This document shows, in pieces, positions 15,984 through 24,678 of a DNA stretch of 64,000 nt. The stretch covers positions 1 through 64,000 of the forward strand of contig JAFYUZ010000100.1 in assembly GCA_017549365.1 (NCBI GenBank), in the 5' to 3' direction. A program made the position numbers and the translations under genes. The DNA comes from Clostridia bacterium. Its GTDB lineage: Bacteria; Bacillota; Clostridia; Oscillospirales; CAG-382. Each line of letters begins with the position of its first letter. Positions within the stretch are counted from its first letter, which is position 1. The notes under the pieces are model-generated. The model searched no databases. It saw only the letters and a program-made list of their open reading frames with translations, and was not told where the DNA came from.

Positions 15984-16358
15984 TCAGTTGATGTCTATTG
16001 ATTTTATATGATTTATCGTGCCTTTTTGTGTGTAGACTTCGATAACGTCAAATCTCGGTTGCTTTCCCGAAAAATCGGCACTGTCGCCGTTTTCAAAAAG
16101 AAACCTTTCGGCGGCGGCAACAAGATGGGCAATCTTTTTTGCATCCACCGCATCGCGCGCCTTTGAATAAAAGTCGTTTTCGCGGCATTTCACTTCGACA
16201 AAGACTACGTGTTCGCCGTCGTACGCCACGATATCTATTTCTCCGCCGCGCACGGTATAGTTTCGGGCGGCAACAGAATAGCCGTTTTTCTCAAGAAAAG
16301 AGCAGGCGATATCTTCGCCGAGTTTTCCGAGTCTTTTCTTTTCAAGATTGCTTTTCAT
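15984..16358 (-). CDS. YraN/UPF0102 family endonuclease-like protein
   Basis: A 124-residue protein of the UPF0102 family with a restriction-endonuclease-like fold. Typical blocks are KLGEDIACSFLEKNGYSVAARNYTVRGGEIDIVA and VVFVEVKCREND, which hold the acidic and E-x-K residues of the nuclease core. It lies in the common rnhB-yraN order and starts 17 bp inside the end of rnhB. A DNA-processing role is inferred for the family; its substrate has not been firmly settled. Confidence 0.9.
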   Translation of the reverse strand: MKSNLEKKRLGKLGEDIACSFLEKNGYSVAARNYTVRGGEIDIVAYDGEHVVFVEVKCRENDFYSKARDAVDAKKIAHLVAAAERFLFENGDSADFSGKQPRFDVIEVYTQKGTINHIKSIDIN

Positions 16359-16980
16359 AGTATTTTCTCAAAAAGCTCATTCTATGCTCGGGGCAGGGGC
16401 CAAACTGAGATATGGCATCGTAATGCGCCTTTGTGCCGTAGCCCTTGTGCTTTGCAAAGCCGTACTGAGGATATTCACGATCGAGCACCTCACAGCACCA
16501 TTTATCCCTTTCGGTTTTTGCAAGGATAGATGCCGCGGCAATAGACGGAGATATTCCGTCGCCGCCGATGATGGCGTGGGCTTCGATCTGAAAGTTTCGG
16601 GAGATATTGCCGTCAATAAGGGCAACGCCGGGTTTTGGCGAAAGACCGTCGATAGCTCGGCGCATGGCAAGAAGAGAGGCTTCAAGAATGTTTATGCGTT
16701 CGATCTCTTCTACAGTAGAAAATGCCACGCAATAGGAAACGGCAAGCTTTTTTATCTCGTCGGCAAGAAGAAAACGCTTTTTTTCGGAAAGCTTTTTTGA
16801 ATCGTTGAGAGCGAGGATCGTTTCGTTTTCACGAAGCTCGTAGGGAAGAATGACCGCCGCGGCATAAACTCTGCCCACAAGAGGTCCTCTGCCCGCCTCG
16901 TCAACACCGCAGACGACTGACGGCAAATATTTCAGCTCGTGTTGCCACGACAGGGGTTCTGCCATCTTTTTTTCTGCCAT
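16342..16980 (-). CDS. rnhB: Ribonuclease HII
   Basis: A 212-residue type 2 RNase H that removes ribonucleotides from DNA duplexes. The metal-binding acidic residues are in VCGVDEAGRGPLVGRVYAAA, ALIDGN and the AHYDAISQFGPCPEHR end block. The ribosome binding site AAAGGAG and a strong promoter (17017-17045) precede it, so it opens the rnhB-yraN-M19-thrC unit. Confidence 0.97.
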   Translation of the reverse strand: MAEKKMAEPLSWQHELKYLPSVVCGVDEAGRGPLVGRVYAAAVILPYELRENETILALNDSKKLSEKKRFLLADEIKKLAVSYCVAFSTVEEIERINILEASLLAMRRAIDGLSPKPGVALIDGNISRNFQIEAHAIIGGDGISPSIAAASILAKTERDKWCCEVLDREYPQYGFAKHKGYGTKAHYDAISQFGPCPEHRMSFLRKYYEKQS

Positions 16981-17016
16981 AGCGTCTCCTTTTCAAAGCA
17001 TTGTTATCAATTTAAC

Positions 17017-17045
17017 AGTATAACATATTTTTTTCGGATTGTCAA
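17017..17045 (-). promoter_or_regulatory. Sigma-A promoter for rnhB-yraN-M19-thrC
   Basis: TTGACA (17045-17040) and TATACT (17022-17017) on the minus strand with a 17-bp spacer, 37 bp before the rnhB start. It lies in the 84-bp gap after the ATPase gene. Confidence 0.88.
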
Positions 17046-17064
17046 ATAATTAGTGCGCGTGTTT

Positions 17065-19302
17065 TTAAAGCTCAATAATATTGACACCGCCTGCTTTTTC
17101 AAGCATCTTCTTTTCGCGCTCGTGGCAGGTAAAGAGGAATATCTGATAGTTTTCCGAAAGCTTCACCAGACAGTCGAGCATTTTTTCGAGCCTTTCGTCA
17201 TCGACGTAGGCAAAGACCTCGTCAAGAAAGAGCGGAGGCTTTTCTCTGAAAAGGTTTTCGCAAAGCGAAAGACGCAGTGAAAGGTATGCCGCATCGGCGG
17301 TGCCGCGGCTCAGATATCCGCTGTCGCGGATGATGCCGCCGTGGGTTATGCCCACGCCGAATTCGCCCGACACTTCGAGAGAAGAATATTTTCCGTCGGT
17401 AAAGAGCGAGAAAAATTCGCCTGCCTTTGCCGCGATCCTCGGTGATATACCGCCTTTAAGATCGTCGCACGCCTGCTCCAGCGCCAAAAGAGCAAGCTCT
17501 GCCGCGTCGGCTTTTTCCGCCGCTCTTTCAAGAAGTGCTTCGGTGGCACGGCGTTCGGCAAGTATTTCGGAAGGTTTTCTTATGGCAGATGCGGGGGATG
17601 CCGCCTGCTTTATATACTGTTTTTCAAGGTCAAGAAGATTTGCGTTTGCCTTTTTGAAAAATTCGTATTCGCGCAAAACGGTCTTTTTGTCGCGCTCGGG
17701 GGTGTGGGTGTATTTGTCTGCCGCTTCCGAAAGGGCGTGCAGATCGTTGGTCGAAAGAAAAGTATCGTATACGCTTTCGCATCTTTTAAGCTCGTTTTCC
17801 TTTGAAGTGAACAGATCAAAGGCTTTTTTCAGCTTTTCAATGACCGCATCCGCGTTTTCTGGATCTGTATTTTCGCTGACGTGGGCAATAAGCGACTCAA
17901 ACGACGACCTTTCGCGGGCGTACTTTTCTTTTTTCTGTTCAAGATCATCGGTCACAACGCGCAGATGCGCTTCTTTTTCGGCAAGTTTTTCTTTTGCCTG
18001 CGGATAAACGATTGCAAATCTTTCAAGCTCGGCAACGCTTTCAAATCCCGAATCGGAGAGTATCTGCAAAAGTTTTTTTGATGCACGGAAAAAGAAAAAT
18101 CCCAATACTGCCGAAGCGGCTGAAAAACAGATGCCCATAATAAGAAGATACGAGCGAAATTCGGGCAGAGGAAGGGCAAAATATCCCACAAAAAACAGGA
18201 TCGCCGCCAAAAGTGCCACCGCACCGAATATCAAAAAGCTTCTTTTTGACGATGCGGCGCGTGCCATCGATTTTTCGGTCTCGCGGATATCGGGAACATC
18301 GCGGCCCGCAAACTTTGCAAGAACGGGATCTTCTTTTTCGGCGGCTGTGTTTTCGCTTTTCGCCTTTTCAAAGGATTTTTGTGCCGCATCGAGTTCTTCG
18401 GTTGCATGGCAGAGCGAATTGTGTGCCGAAAGCAGAAGCGAAATATTTTCCTGCGAAAGAGTTTTTCCAGAAAAAGTTATGCTTTCCTTTGCCTTTTCGT
18501 ATTCTTCCTTTGCGGTGTCAAGGTCTTTTTTTGCGGCAAGTATCTTTTCGATAACGAGCGATGCTTCAAAGCCGCTTATGTTTTCCAGCTCTTTTTCAAG
18601 ATTTTCCGCTTTTTCTTCGTTGCTCTTTATCTTGGCGCGGGTCTCGGCAAGCTTTGCCTCGGCCGAAAGCAGAGTTTTGTGGAGCTCGCTGGCTTTGTCA
18701 AAATCATATCTCAACTCGCGGATCTTTTCCTCAAGTTCATAGCATTTTCCTTTTTTGCCCACCTTCGAGCGGTAGACGTTGCGGAAGTCCGAAAGCTTTT
18801 TTCGCGCTTTTTCAATATCCACTGTTTCGTCGGCGGAATACACGGCGTTTTGTACCACGTCAGAAAGGTTGGACATTTTGTCGGCAGAAACATCGTTTTG
18901 ACGGATAAACGCCATTTTTGAAAATGCCGCCTCGTCAAGTCCAAAAAATTCTTCGCCCGGTTCCTTGCCGAAAAGCAACTCTTTGCCTGCGGCATCGATT
19001 ACCTTGACAGTGCTTTTTGCACCCGTTCTGCGCTCGATGCGCAAAGCTTCGCCGCTGTTTTCAATGGTGGCAGAGCCCGAGATCACGTCGGAATCCCACG
19101 GCATATATTTTGTTTTTTCGTTTGAATCCACGCTTCTTCCCTTTTGCGAGGAAAAACCGTAGAGCATATATTTCATGTAGGCGGAAAGGGTACTTTTTCC
19201 CGCCTCGTTTTTTCCGTAGATTATGTTAAGCTTGTCGGAAAAGCTGATCTCCTTGTCAGAAATCTTTCCAAAGCTTCCGACAGACAGATTTTTGAATTTC
19301 AT
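17065..19302 (-). CDS. SMC/YhaN-like AAA ATPase with coiled coils
   Basis: A 745-residue ATPase of the RecF/Rad50/SMC superfamily. The N-terminus has the beta strands and Walker A IIYGKNEAGKSTLSAYMKYML; long charged coiled-coil stretches occupy about residues 180-280 and 430-600, separated by two hydrophobic segments around 350-400 (FLIFGAVALLAAILFFVGYF and the next one) that are unusual for SMC proteins but known in YhaN-type members. The C-terminus has the signature LSRGTADAAYLSLRLSL and Walker B PPLFLDEVFAYVDDERLEKML. Such ATPases usually pair with a YhaO/SbcD nuclease; none is adjacent here. It lies between dnaD and rnhB, so a DNA repair or membrane-linked chromosome role is inferred. Confidence 0.85.
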   Translation of the reverse strand: MKFKNLSVGSFGKISDKEISFSDKLNIIYGKNEAGKSTLSAYMKYMLYGFSSQKGRSVDSNEKTKYMPWDSDVISGSATIENSGEALRIERRTGAKSTVKVIDAAGKELLFGKEPGEEFFGLDEAAFSKMAFIRQNDVSADKMSNLSDVVQNAVYSADETVDIEKARKKLSDFRNVYRSKVGKKGKCYELEEKIRELRYDFDKASELHKTLLSAEAKLAETRAKIKSNEEKAENLEKELENISGFEASLVIEKILAAKKDLDTAKEEYEKAKESITFSGKTLSQENISLLLSAHNSLCHATEELDAAQKSFEKAKSENTAAEKEDPVLAKFAGRDVPDIRETEKSMARAASSKRSFLIFGAVALLAAILFFVGYFALPLPEFRSYLLIMGICFSAASAVLGFFFFRASKKLLQILSDSGFESVAELERFAIVYPQAKEKLAEKEAHLRVVTDDLEQKKEKYARERSSFESLIAHVSENTDPENADAVIEKLKKAFDLFTSKENELKRCESVYDTFLSTNDLHALSEAADKYTHTPERDKKTVLREYEFFKKANANLLDLEKQYIKQAASPASAIRKPSEILAERRATEALLERAAEKADAAELALLALEQACDDLKGGISPRIAAKAGEFFSLFTDGKYSSLEVSGEFGVGITHGGIIRDSGYLSRGTADAAYLSLRLSLCENLFREKPPLFLDEVFAYVDDERLEKMLDCLVKLSENYQIFLFTCHEREKKMLEKAGGVNIIEL

Positions 19303-19323
19303 CTAAACCGCTCACTCCTTTTT

Positions 19324-20232
19324 TCAGATTAAGTCGTCGGGTTTTTCGGTAAAGTCGTCAAGGCTGAAGGCTCCCATGGCATCATTTTCTTCAAAGGGTT
19401 TCATACCATCGAGATCCGCCTTGTTCTTTATGCCCTGTGTGTTCCAGTTTTCGATAATTTTCGACATATAGGAAAGCGAAGGCTTGCCGATGGCACCGAT
19501 AGTGCGCTCGTAGGCAACAGAAATAAGCTCGTCCGAAACGTTTGCCGACGCAAATCCCGCAATGATCTCGCGCTCGGTTTTGGTGAGAGCGCGGTTTTCG
19601 GCGCCGATGATCGAGCGGACGGTGTTTTCAAAGGTCTTTTCTTTGGATTTCCGTGCGATATATTCTTCAAATTTCTCGTAGGTGTCCACGCCGTCCTCAT
19701 CGTGCATTTTTGCCGCCGTGCGTTCGATATATCTCACGCTTTTCTTGTCCATGGTGTTGCAACAATAGTCGATTATTCCCATCACAAGCTCACATCCCAT
19801 CGACATCGAATCGATGAGCGAAAGGATGATGCCCTGCTCGTTGGGGGTAAGTATCTTGCCGATGGTCTGCGAGGCAAAATTCATCAAAGAACGAACGTCC
19901 TCGTTGCCGTTTATGGCATCGGCGATCTCTTTTTGCGAGTATGAAACGGTTTTTTCGGAAGGTTTTGTTTCGGAAACTATGGTTATCTGCACCTCTTCCG
20001 ATTTTCCGTAAGAAATGATGTCCGCACCCCGCCAAAAGGCAAGGGCAGAAGAAATATCTCCCGACGGTATGCCAAGTTCTTTTGCCATCTGCGCTTCGTC
20101 GCAGATGCCGCCGTGCGAGAAAATATATATCAAAACCTTAAGCTCGTTGCCGCTTGCCGATGCAAGGTGTTTTTCAACATCCTTCGGCATCAGAAAAACG
20201 CCCGACAGCGAGCTGTTTTCAAATTTCAGCAT
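19324..20232 (-). CDS. DnaD domain protein
   Basis: A 302-residue protein with an N-terminal winged-helix-like region (NELKVLIYIFSHGGICDEAQMAKELGI) and two DnaD-type repeats: LTPNEQGIILSLIDSMSMG...ARKSKEK (about residues 132-198) and LTKTEREIIAGFASANVSDELI...IIENWNTQGI (about 216-277). DnaD proteins help load the replicative helicase in Firmicutes. It begins one base after the stop of the YnbB-like gene. Which of the possible primosomal paralogues this is cannot be decided here. Confidence 0.85.
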   Translation of the reverse strand: MLKFENSSLSGVFLMPKDVEKHLASASGNELKVLIYIFSHGGICDEAQMAKELGIPSGDISSALAFWRGADIISYGKSEEVQITIVSETKPSEKTVSYSQKEIADAINGNEDVRSLMNFASQTIGKILTPNEQGIILSLIDSMSMGCELVMGIIDYCCNTMDKKSVRYIERTAAKMHDEDGVDTYEKFEEYIARKSKEKTFENTVRSIIGAENRALTKTEREIIAGFASANVSDELISVAYERTIGAIGKPSLSYMSKIIENWNTQGIKNKADLDGMKPFEENDAMGAFSLDDFTEKPDDLI

Positions 20233-20233
20233 T

Positions 20234-21490
20234 TCAATTTTCTCCGATTATTTTCTGGGCCGCAAGAAGTATTCCGATCTTGCCGCTCTCGTATGTAAGT
20301 CCGCCCTGAAGGTATGCGGTAAAGGGAGCTTTCATGGGTCCGTCTGCCGAAAGCTCGATGGATGCACCCGAGACGAAAGCTCCTGCCGCCATGACCACGG
20401 CGTCTGCATAGCCGGGCATATCCCACGCTTCGGGGAGCACGTGTGAATCGACGGGCGAACCGCTTTGTATGCCCTGGCAGAATTTAAGAAGTCCGTCGGC
20501 GGTGCCGAGCGTTACTGTCTGGATAATATCGTGGCGTTCTTCCTCGGCCTTGGGGTAGATGTCGTAGCCGAGATATTCAAAAAGCTTTGCGGCAAAAACG
20601 CCCGTTTTCAGAGCCTGCGCCACCGTGTGGGGAGCGTAGAAAAGTCCTTTGTACATAAATTTTGTCTGACCGAGGCTTGCGCCCGCTTCTTTTCCGATGC
20701 CGGGGGTGGTCAGACGGTACGAGCAAAGTTCGACGGCTTTTTTTGTTCCTGCAATATATCCGCCGGTTTCCGCCATGCCGCCGCCCGCGTTTTTGATGAG
20801 CGAGCCGACACAAAGGTCTGCACCGTAATAGGTGGGTTCGTGCTCGTCGCAAAATTCGCCGTAGCAGTTGTCGACAAAGACGAAAACGTCCTTGTTTATG
20901 GCGTGTGCCGCCTTTGCGGCATCGCCTATTTCTTTTGCCGAAAGGGTGCGGCGCACCGCATAGCCTTTGGAACGCTGGATATACACCATCTTGATATCGT
21001 CGGTATTGCGCAGTGCTTCTTCCATGGCGGAAATATCAATGCCGCCGTCGGAGGTCATTGCGATCTCATCATATTTCACTCCGAAATCGCGCAGTGAACC
21101 CATGCCTTCTCCGCGCAGACCTATGACCTCGTCAAGGGTATCATACGGCTTTCCCGTAACCGAAAGCATTCTGTCGCCTGTGCGCAAAATTCCGAAAAGA
21201 CCGATGCAAAGCGCTTGGGTTCCCGAAATGATGTTGTGGCGGACGATGGCATCCTCGGTTTCGAAAACGTCGGCAAACATTTCTTCCAGCACGTCGCGGC
21301 CGCGGTCGTCATAACCATAACCCGTGGTGGGGCAAAAATGTGATTCGGATACCTGATGCTCTCTGAAAGCGTCCATTACACGCATCTGATTGTCAAAGGC
21401 TGTTTTTTCTATTCCTGCAAATACTCCGCTTTCCACAAGTTCGCGTTCTGCCTTTTCGGCAAGCGCAAGGAGATTTTCGTTTATCTTCAT
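20234..21490 (-). CDS. Methionine gamma-lyase family PLP protein (YnbB-like)
   Basis: A 418-residue PLP-dependent protein of the family once called aluminium resistance protein. Diagnostic parts are FCPTTGYGYDDRGRDVLE, NIISGTQALCIGLFGILRTGD, FVDNCYGEFCDEHEPT and the PLP lysine region GSLIKNAGGGMAETGGYIAG. Its closest enzymes act on sulfur amino acids, but the true reaction of this clade is not established. It overlaps the M42-like pseudoenzyme gene by four bases and precedes dnaD by one base. Confidence 0.92.
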   Translation of the reverse strand: MKINENLLALAEKAERELVESGVFAGIEKTAFDNQMRVMDAFREHQVSESHFCPTTGYGYDDRGRDVLEEMFADVFETEDAIVRHNIISGTQALCIGLFGILRTGDRMLSVTGKPYDTLDEVIGLRGEGMGSLRDFGVKYDEIAMTSDGGIDISAMEEALRNTDDIKMVYIQRSKGYAVRRTLSAKEIGDAAKAAHAINKDVFVFVDNCYGEFCDEHEPTYYGADLCVGSLIKNAGGGMAETGGYIAGTKKAVELCSYRLTTPGIGKEAGASLGQTKFMYKGLFYAPHTVAQALKTGVFAAKLFEYLGYDIYPKAEEERHDIIQTVTLGTADGLLKFCQGIQSGSPVDSHVLPEAWDMPGYADAVVMAAGAFVSGASIELSADGPMKAPFTAYLQGGLTYESGKIGILLAAQKIIGEN

Positions 21491-22488
21491 TTTTCTTCTT
21501 CCTTTTCAGTTTCTTCAAAAATAAGGTATGCGCAAACAAGCGCCGCGGCGCCGCGCAGATCGCAAAGATTGCAGATGCCGATACCCTTTGAAAGCTTTGA
21601 GGCGCAAACCGAAACAAGTGCGGTTTTGGTGCCGTTTGCAATAAAGGGGGCGATGACCGACGGGCGGTCTTTTTCGTTGTCGGCTTTCAGCTGATAGCCG
21701 ATGCCGATATTTTTTGCGGCGTTTTCAAGCTTTCCTATAAGCTCGCGAGAGCAGTTGCCCCCTGCATCCGAAAAGGCGATGCAAGGGCCTTTGCCGACAG
21801 AAGCGGTGCCCTCTGTGCACATATCAAGGCAGATACATTCGTCGGCATCTGCAACAAACGCTGCACATTTTTCTCCCCTTGCGCCTGAAAGATGCGCAGC
21901 GGCAAAGACAAAGATCACGTCAAAGGAAAAATCGCCTGCGCACTTTGCAACTGCAAGAAGAGATGCTCCGTGAGCCTTTGTGCAGACAGCACCCAGGGCC
22001 GAAAGATCGCCCGAAAGGAAAGAAGGAGTGTCGGAAATGCTTACAAAATCTCCCTCTGCGATACCGTCATCCTCGGGGGATGCACCTGTCTGAAGATAAA
22101 AATCGCCTGCCTCGGGGGTGTCCTTGTTACAGAGCAGTATGCCCGAAATATCTTTTCCGACAATTTTTGCTTCCTTGCCGCAAAGTCTTGAAAGATCGGG
22201 TTTTCCAATGGCTTGCAGTCGTGCGTTTTTTTCGTCCTTTACGCTTGTCACCACAAAGCCTGCCTCGTCAAAGGGGCAGACCACGGCGATCTTTTTGCGG
22301 TTTTCGCCGACGCCCTTTTTTACGGCATAGACGTTTCCGATATCGTCGGCAAATATCTCGTCGCAAAAGTCCGAAAGTTCGCTTTTTACAAAATCAAGGG
22401 CAGAATTTTCGCTGCCGCACACGGTTTTTACTTCGTATATTTTTTTAAGGTCTTCTCTGAGCCCGTTTTGTGTTGTAGTCGTTTTCAT
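21487..22488 (-). CDS. M42-family pseudopeptidase (metal site lost)
   Basis: A 333-residue protein with the fold pattern of M42 aminopeptidases and clear similarity to its two upstream neighbours, but every catalytic position is replaced. The HxDE motif reads CPFDEAGF, the DDR motif region reads ALGAVCTKAHGASLL, the catalytic E-E region reads AAAHLSGARGEK, and the C-terminal histidine region reads GICNLCDLRGA. The reading frame is intact with no stop or frameshift, so it is a maintained gene, not a pseudogene. A structural or regulatory subunit of a mixed oligomer with the other two is a reasonable inference. Confidence 0.8.
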   Translation of the reverse strand: MKTTTTQNGLREDLKKIYEVKTVCGSENSALDFVKSELSDFCDEIFADDIGNVYAVKKGVGENRKKIAVVCPFDEAGFVVTSVKDEKNARLQAIGKPDLSRLCGKEAKIVGKDISGILLCNKDTPEAGDFYLQTGASPEDDGIAEGDFVSISDTPSFLSGDLSALGAVCTKAHGASLLAVAKCAGDFSFDVIFVFAAAHLSGARGEKCAAFVADADECICLDMCTEGTASVGKGPCIAFSDAGGNCSRELIGKLENAAKNIGIGYQLKADNEKDRPSVIAPFIANGTKTALVSVCASKLSKGIGICNLCDLRGAAALVCAYLIFEETEKEEEK

Positions 22489-22509
22489 AATGTAATGATC
22501 CTCCCGTTT

Positions 22510-23538
22510 TCAAAGCAGGTCTTTTATATTGTCCGAAACGGCAAAAAGAAGCTTTTCGGTGGCCGCAACGTCGCTTTTTGCCGCAACGCAAGAGGCGGAA
22601 TGAATGTATCTTGTGGGAAGAGCGATTCCCGTTATCTTCGTGCCGCCTGCCGCGCGGGAATACGATCCTGCATCTGTGCCGCCGGCGATCTTTGTTTTGG
22701 TCTGGCAGGGAATGCCCTCTTTTTCGGCAAGGGCGCGCACTTTTTTGTAAAGCGAAGGAGTATACACCGCCGAGCCGTCCATGTGGGGCACTGCCGCGCC
22801 TCCTCCCACCGTGCAGGTGCGTTCGGCACCCGAAACGCTATATATATCGCCCGCCGTGGTACATTCGAGATTTACGCAGATATCGGGTCGTACAAGACTT
22901 GCCACGGCTTTTGATCCGCGAAGACCGAGCTCCTCGCCGACACAAAAAGCAAAATACGAATCGTACTCCACCCCTCTTTCGAGAAGAGAGATAAGGAGCG
23001 CACAACCGATTCTGTCATCAAGCGCCTTTGCCTTGATCTTATCTTCTCCAAAGTCGGAAAATTCGGTGTCAAACACGGCGTAATCGGCAAAAACTCCAAG
23101 CCCTTCGGCTTCGCTTTTGGTTTTTGCTCCGATGTCGATGAAAAGACTGTCGGCACAAGGCACTTTGTCGCGCTCGTCGGACGAAACGAGATGAAAGGGT
23201 TTTACGGCAATGATGCCGGGAATACGGTTTTTGCCCACCAACACTCTGCGACCCGCATATACAAGAGGGCTCATGCCGATGGCGTCAAAATACAGTCTGC
23301 CCTCCGCGTCCACGTGGTTTATGACAAAACCGACTTCGTCGGCGTGGCAGGAATAAAGGATGGTTTTTCCAAGCGATCCTTTCGTTCCCTTTTTGAACAC
23401 CACGAGGTTTCCGCATCTGTCGTATTGTGCACTTGTGGCATAAGGTTTTATTTTTTCTGCGATAAGCGACAGCACTTCGTCCTCGTATCCCGAAACTCCG
23501 CTTGCATCGCACAGCTCTTTCAAAAGACCGTAGTTCAT
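22510..23538 (-). CDS. M42 family metallopeptidase (glutamyl aminopeptidase-like)
   Basis: A 342-residue two-metal aminopeptidase, TET-type. Metal and catalytic residues are in SCHADEVGFVI, KALDDRIGC, CVGEELGLRGSK, ICVNLECTTAGD and RYIHSASCV, so it should be active. The start at 23538 is preceded by GGGGAGGTGA; the open frame runs 33 codons further, but that stretch lies inside the upstream gene. Start and the upstream stop overlap as ATGA. Such enzymes form large dodecameric shells that trim peptides in the cytosol. Confidence 0.93.
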   Translation of the reverse strand: MNYGLLKELCDASGVSGYEDEVLSLIAEKIKPYATSAQYDRCGNLVVFKKGTKGSLGKTILYSCHADEVGFVINHVDAEGRLYFDAIGMSPLVYAGRRVLVGKNRIPGIIAVKPFHLVSSDERDKVPCADSLFIDIGAKTKSEAEGLGVFADYAVFDTEFSDFGEDKIKAKALDDRIGCALLISLLERGVEYDSYFAFCVGEELGLRGSKAVASLVRPDICVNLECTTAGDIYSVSGAERTCTVGGGAAVPHMDGSAVYTPSLYKKVRALAEKEGIPCQTKTKIAGGTDAGSYSRAAGGTKITGIALPTRYIHSASCVAAKSDVAATEKLLFAVSDNIKDLL

Positions 23539-24647
23539 GCCGTCACCTCCCCGCAAAGAGAAATTTTTCTTTTCCGGTCCATTTCCTGCGCGATTGCGGG
23601 AAATTCGTCGGCAAAAGCGCAAAGCAGGCACGCGCACGACAAAACGTCGGCAAGATTTACCGCCTCATACGCCGAATGCATATATTTTTCGGGGATCGAA
23701 AGAACGGCGCACGGGGTGCCGAGATGAGCGTTTGAAAGATGGTGTGCGTTGGTTCCCGTGTGCTTTGTTTCGACGAGAGTATGAAGAGGAATATCTGCTT
23801 TTTTTGCGCACGAAACAAGGGCGTCGGTGAGCGTGCGCGAGGTGGTGCAGGAATAGGAAACACCGCATCCGTCGCCGAGCACATAGCTTTCTTTTTCGTG
23901 GATGTCCTTGTCTCTGCCGAAATTGACGTCGAGCACAACGGCTCCGTCGCACATAAGCTTGCCCAAAACTTCGCCGCCCGTGCCGTTTACTTCTTCGGCG
24001 GACGAGAAGGAAAAGATCACGTCGCATGAGAGATCCTTGTGTGCTATTTCCATCATTTTGGCGGCAAGCAGAATGGCGACGGCACATATCCTGTCGTCCA
24101 TACTGCGCGACGAAATCATATCGTTAAGATGCCGACGCATACTGTATGCAAAAGAGCAGGGGTCGCCGACGCGTACAAGCGACGAAAGGGTTTGATCGGA
24201 AAGTCCCGTGTCTATATAAATATCCGAGATATCGGGGAGCTTGTCCATGTCCTTTTTTGCAAGGTGGGGAGGGGTGGAAATAAAAACTCCCTTTACGTCG
24301 CATGTTCCGTGGATCTCGACCTCCGATGCAAAAAGCAGACGCTTGTCCACACCGCCCACAGGACGCACTCTTAAAAAGCCGCCGCAAAGTAGCTCTGTTA
24401 CCACAAAGCCGACAGTGTCAAGATGGGCGTCAAAAAGAAGCTTCGGCGCCCCTTGCTTTCCGCACGAATGGGTAAAGATCAACCCTCCGCAGGGAAGCTT
24501 TTCGCATTTGTCAAAAAACGAAGTATATTCAAAAACCGCCTTTTCGATCTCGTGTGAAAAGATCTCTTCACTGCCGCTGACGGCAGGGATAGAGGTGAGC
24601 TTTTCGCACAGAGATGCGATTTCGGAAAAAGTCGTGTTGTCGCTCAT
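23535..24647 (-). CDS. M42 family metallopeptidase, second paralogue
   Basis: A 370-residue paralogue of the next gene. The ligands are kept: FDAHLDTVGFV, SRSMDDRICAVAIL, SFSSAEEVNGTGGEV, VVLDVNFGRDKD and KYMHSAYEAV. The HLDT variant (T in place of E) occurs in several M42 clades. It overlaps the following M42 gene by four bases and follows murD by 31 bp, so all three M42-type genes are one unit. Confidence 0.92.
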   Translation of the reverse strand: MSDNTTFSEIASLCEKLTSIPAVSGSEEIFSHEIEKAVFEYTSFFDKCEKLPCGGLIFTHSCGKQGAPKLLFDAHLDTVGFVVTELLCGGFLRVRPVGGVDKRLLFASEVEIHGTCDVKGVFISTPPHLAKKDMDKLPDISDIYIDTGLSDQTLSSLVRVGDPCSFAYSMRRHLNDMISSRSMDDRICAVAILLAAKMMEIAHKDLSCDVIFSFSSAEEVNGTGGEVLGKLMCDGAVVLDVNFGRDKDIHEKESYVLGDGCGVSYSCTTSRTLTDALVSCAKKADIPLHTLVETKHTGTNAHHLSNAHLGTPCAVLSIPEKYMHSAYEAVNLADVLSCACLLCAFADEFPAIAQEMDRKRKISLCGEVTA

Positions 24648-24678
24648 GGATAAGAAAAAATCCTTTCGTTATGTCGGT

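Noticed and set aside
21487-22488. Degenerate M42 gene as a pseudogene
   Set aside because: The frame is complete, with a ribosome binding site region and a four-base overlap to the next gene; only catalytic residues are lost.
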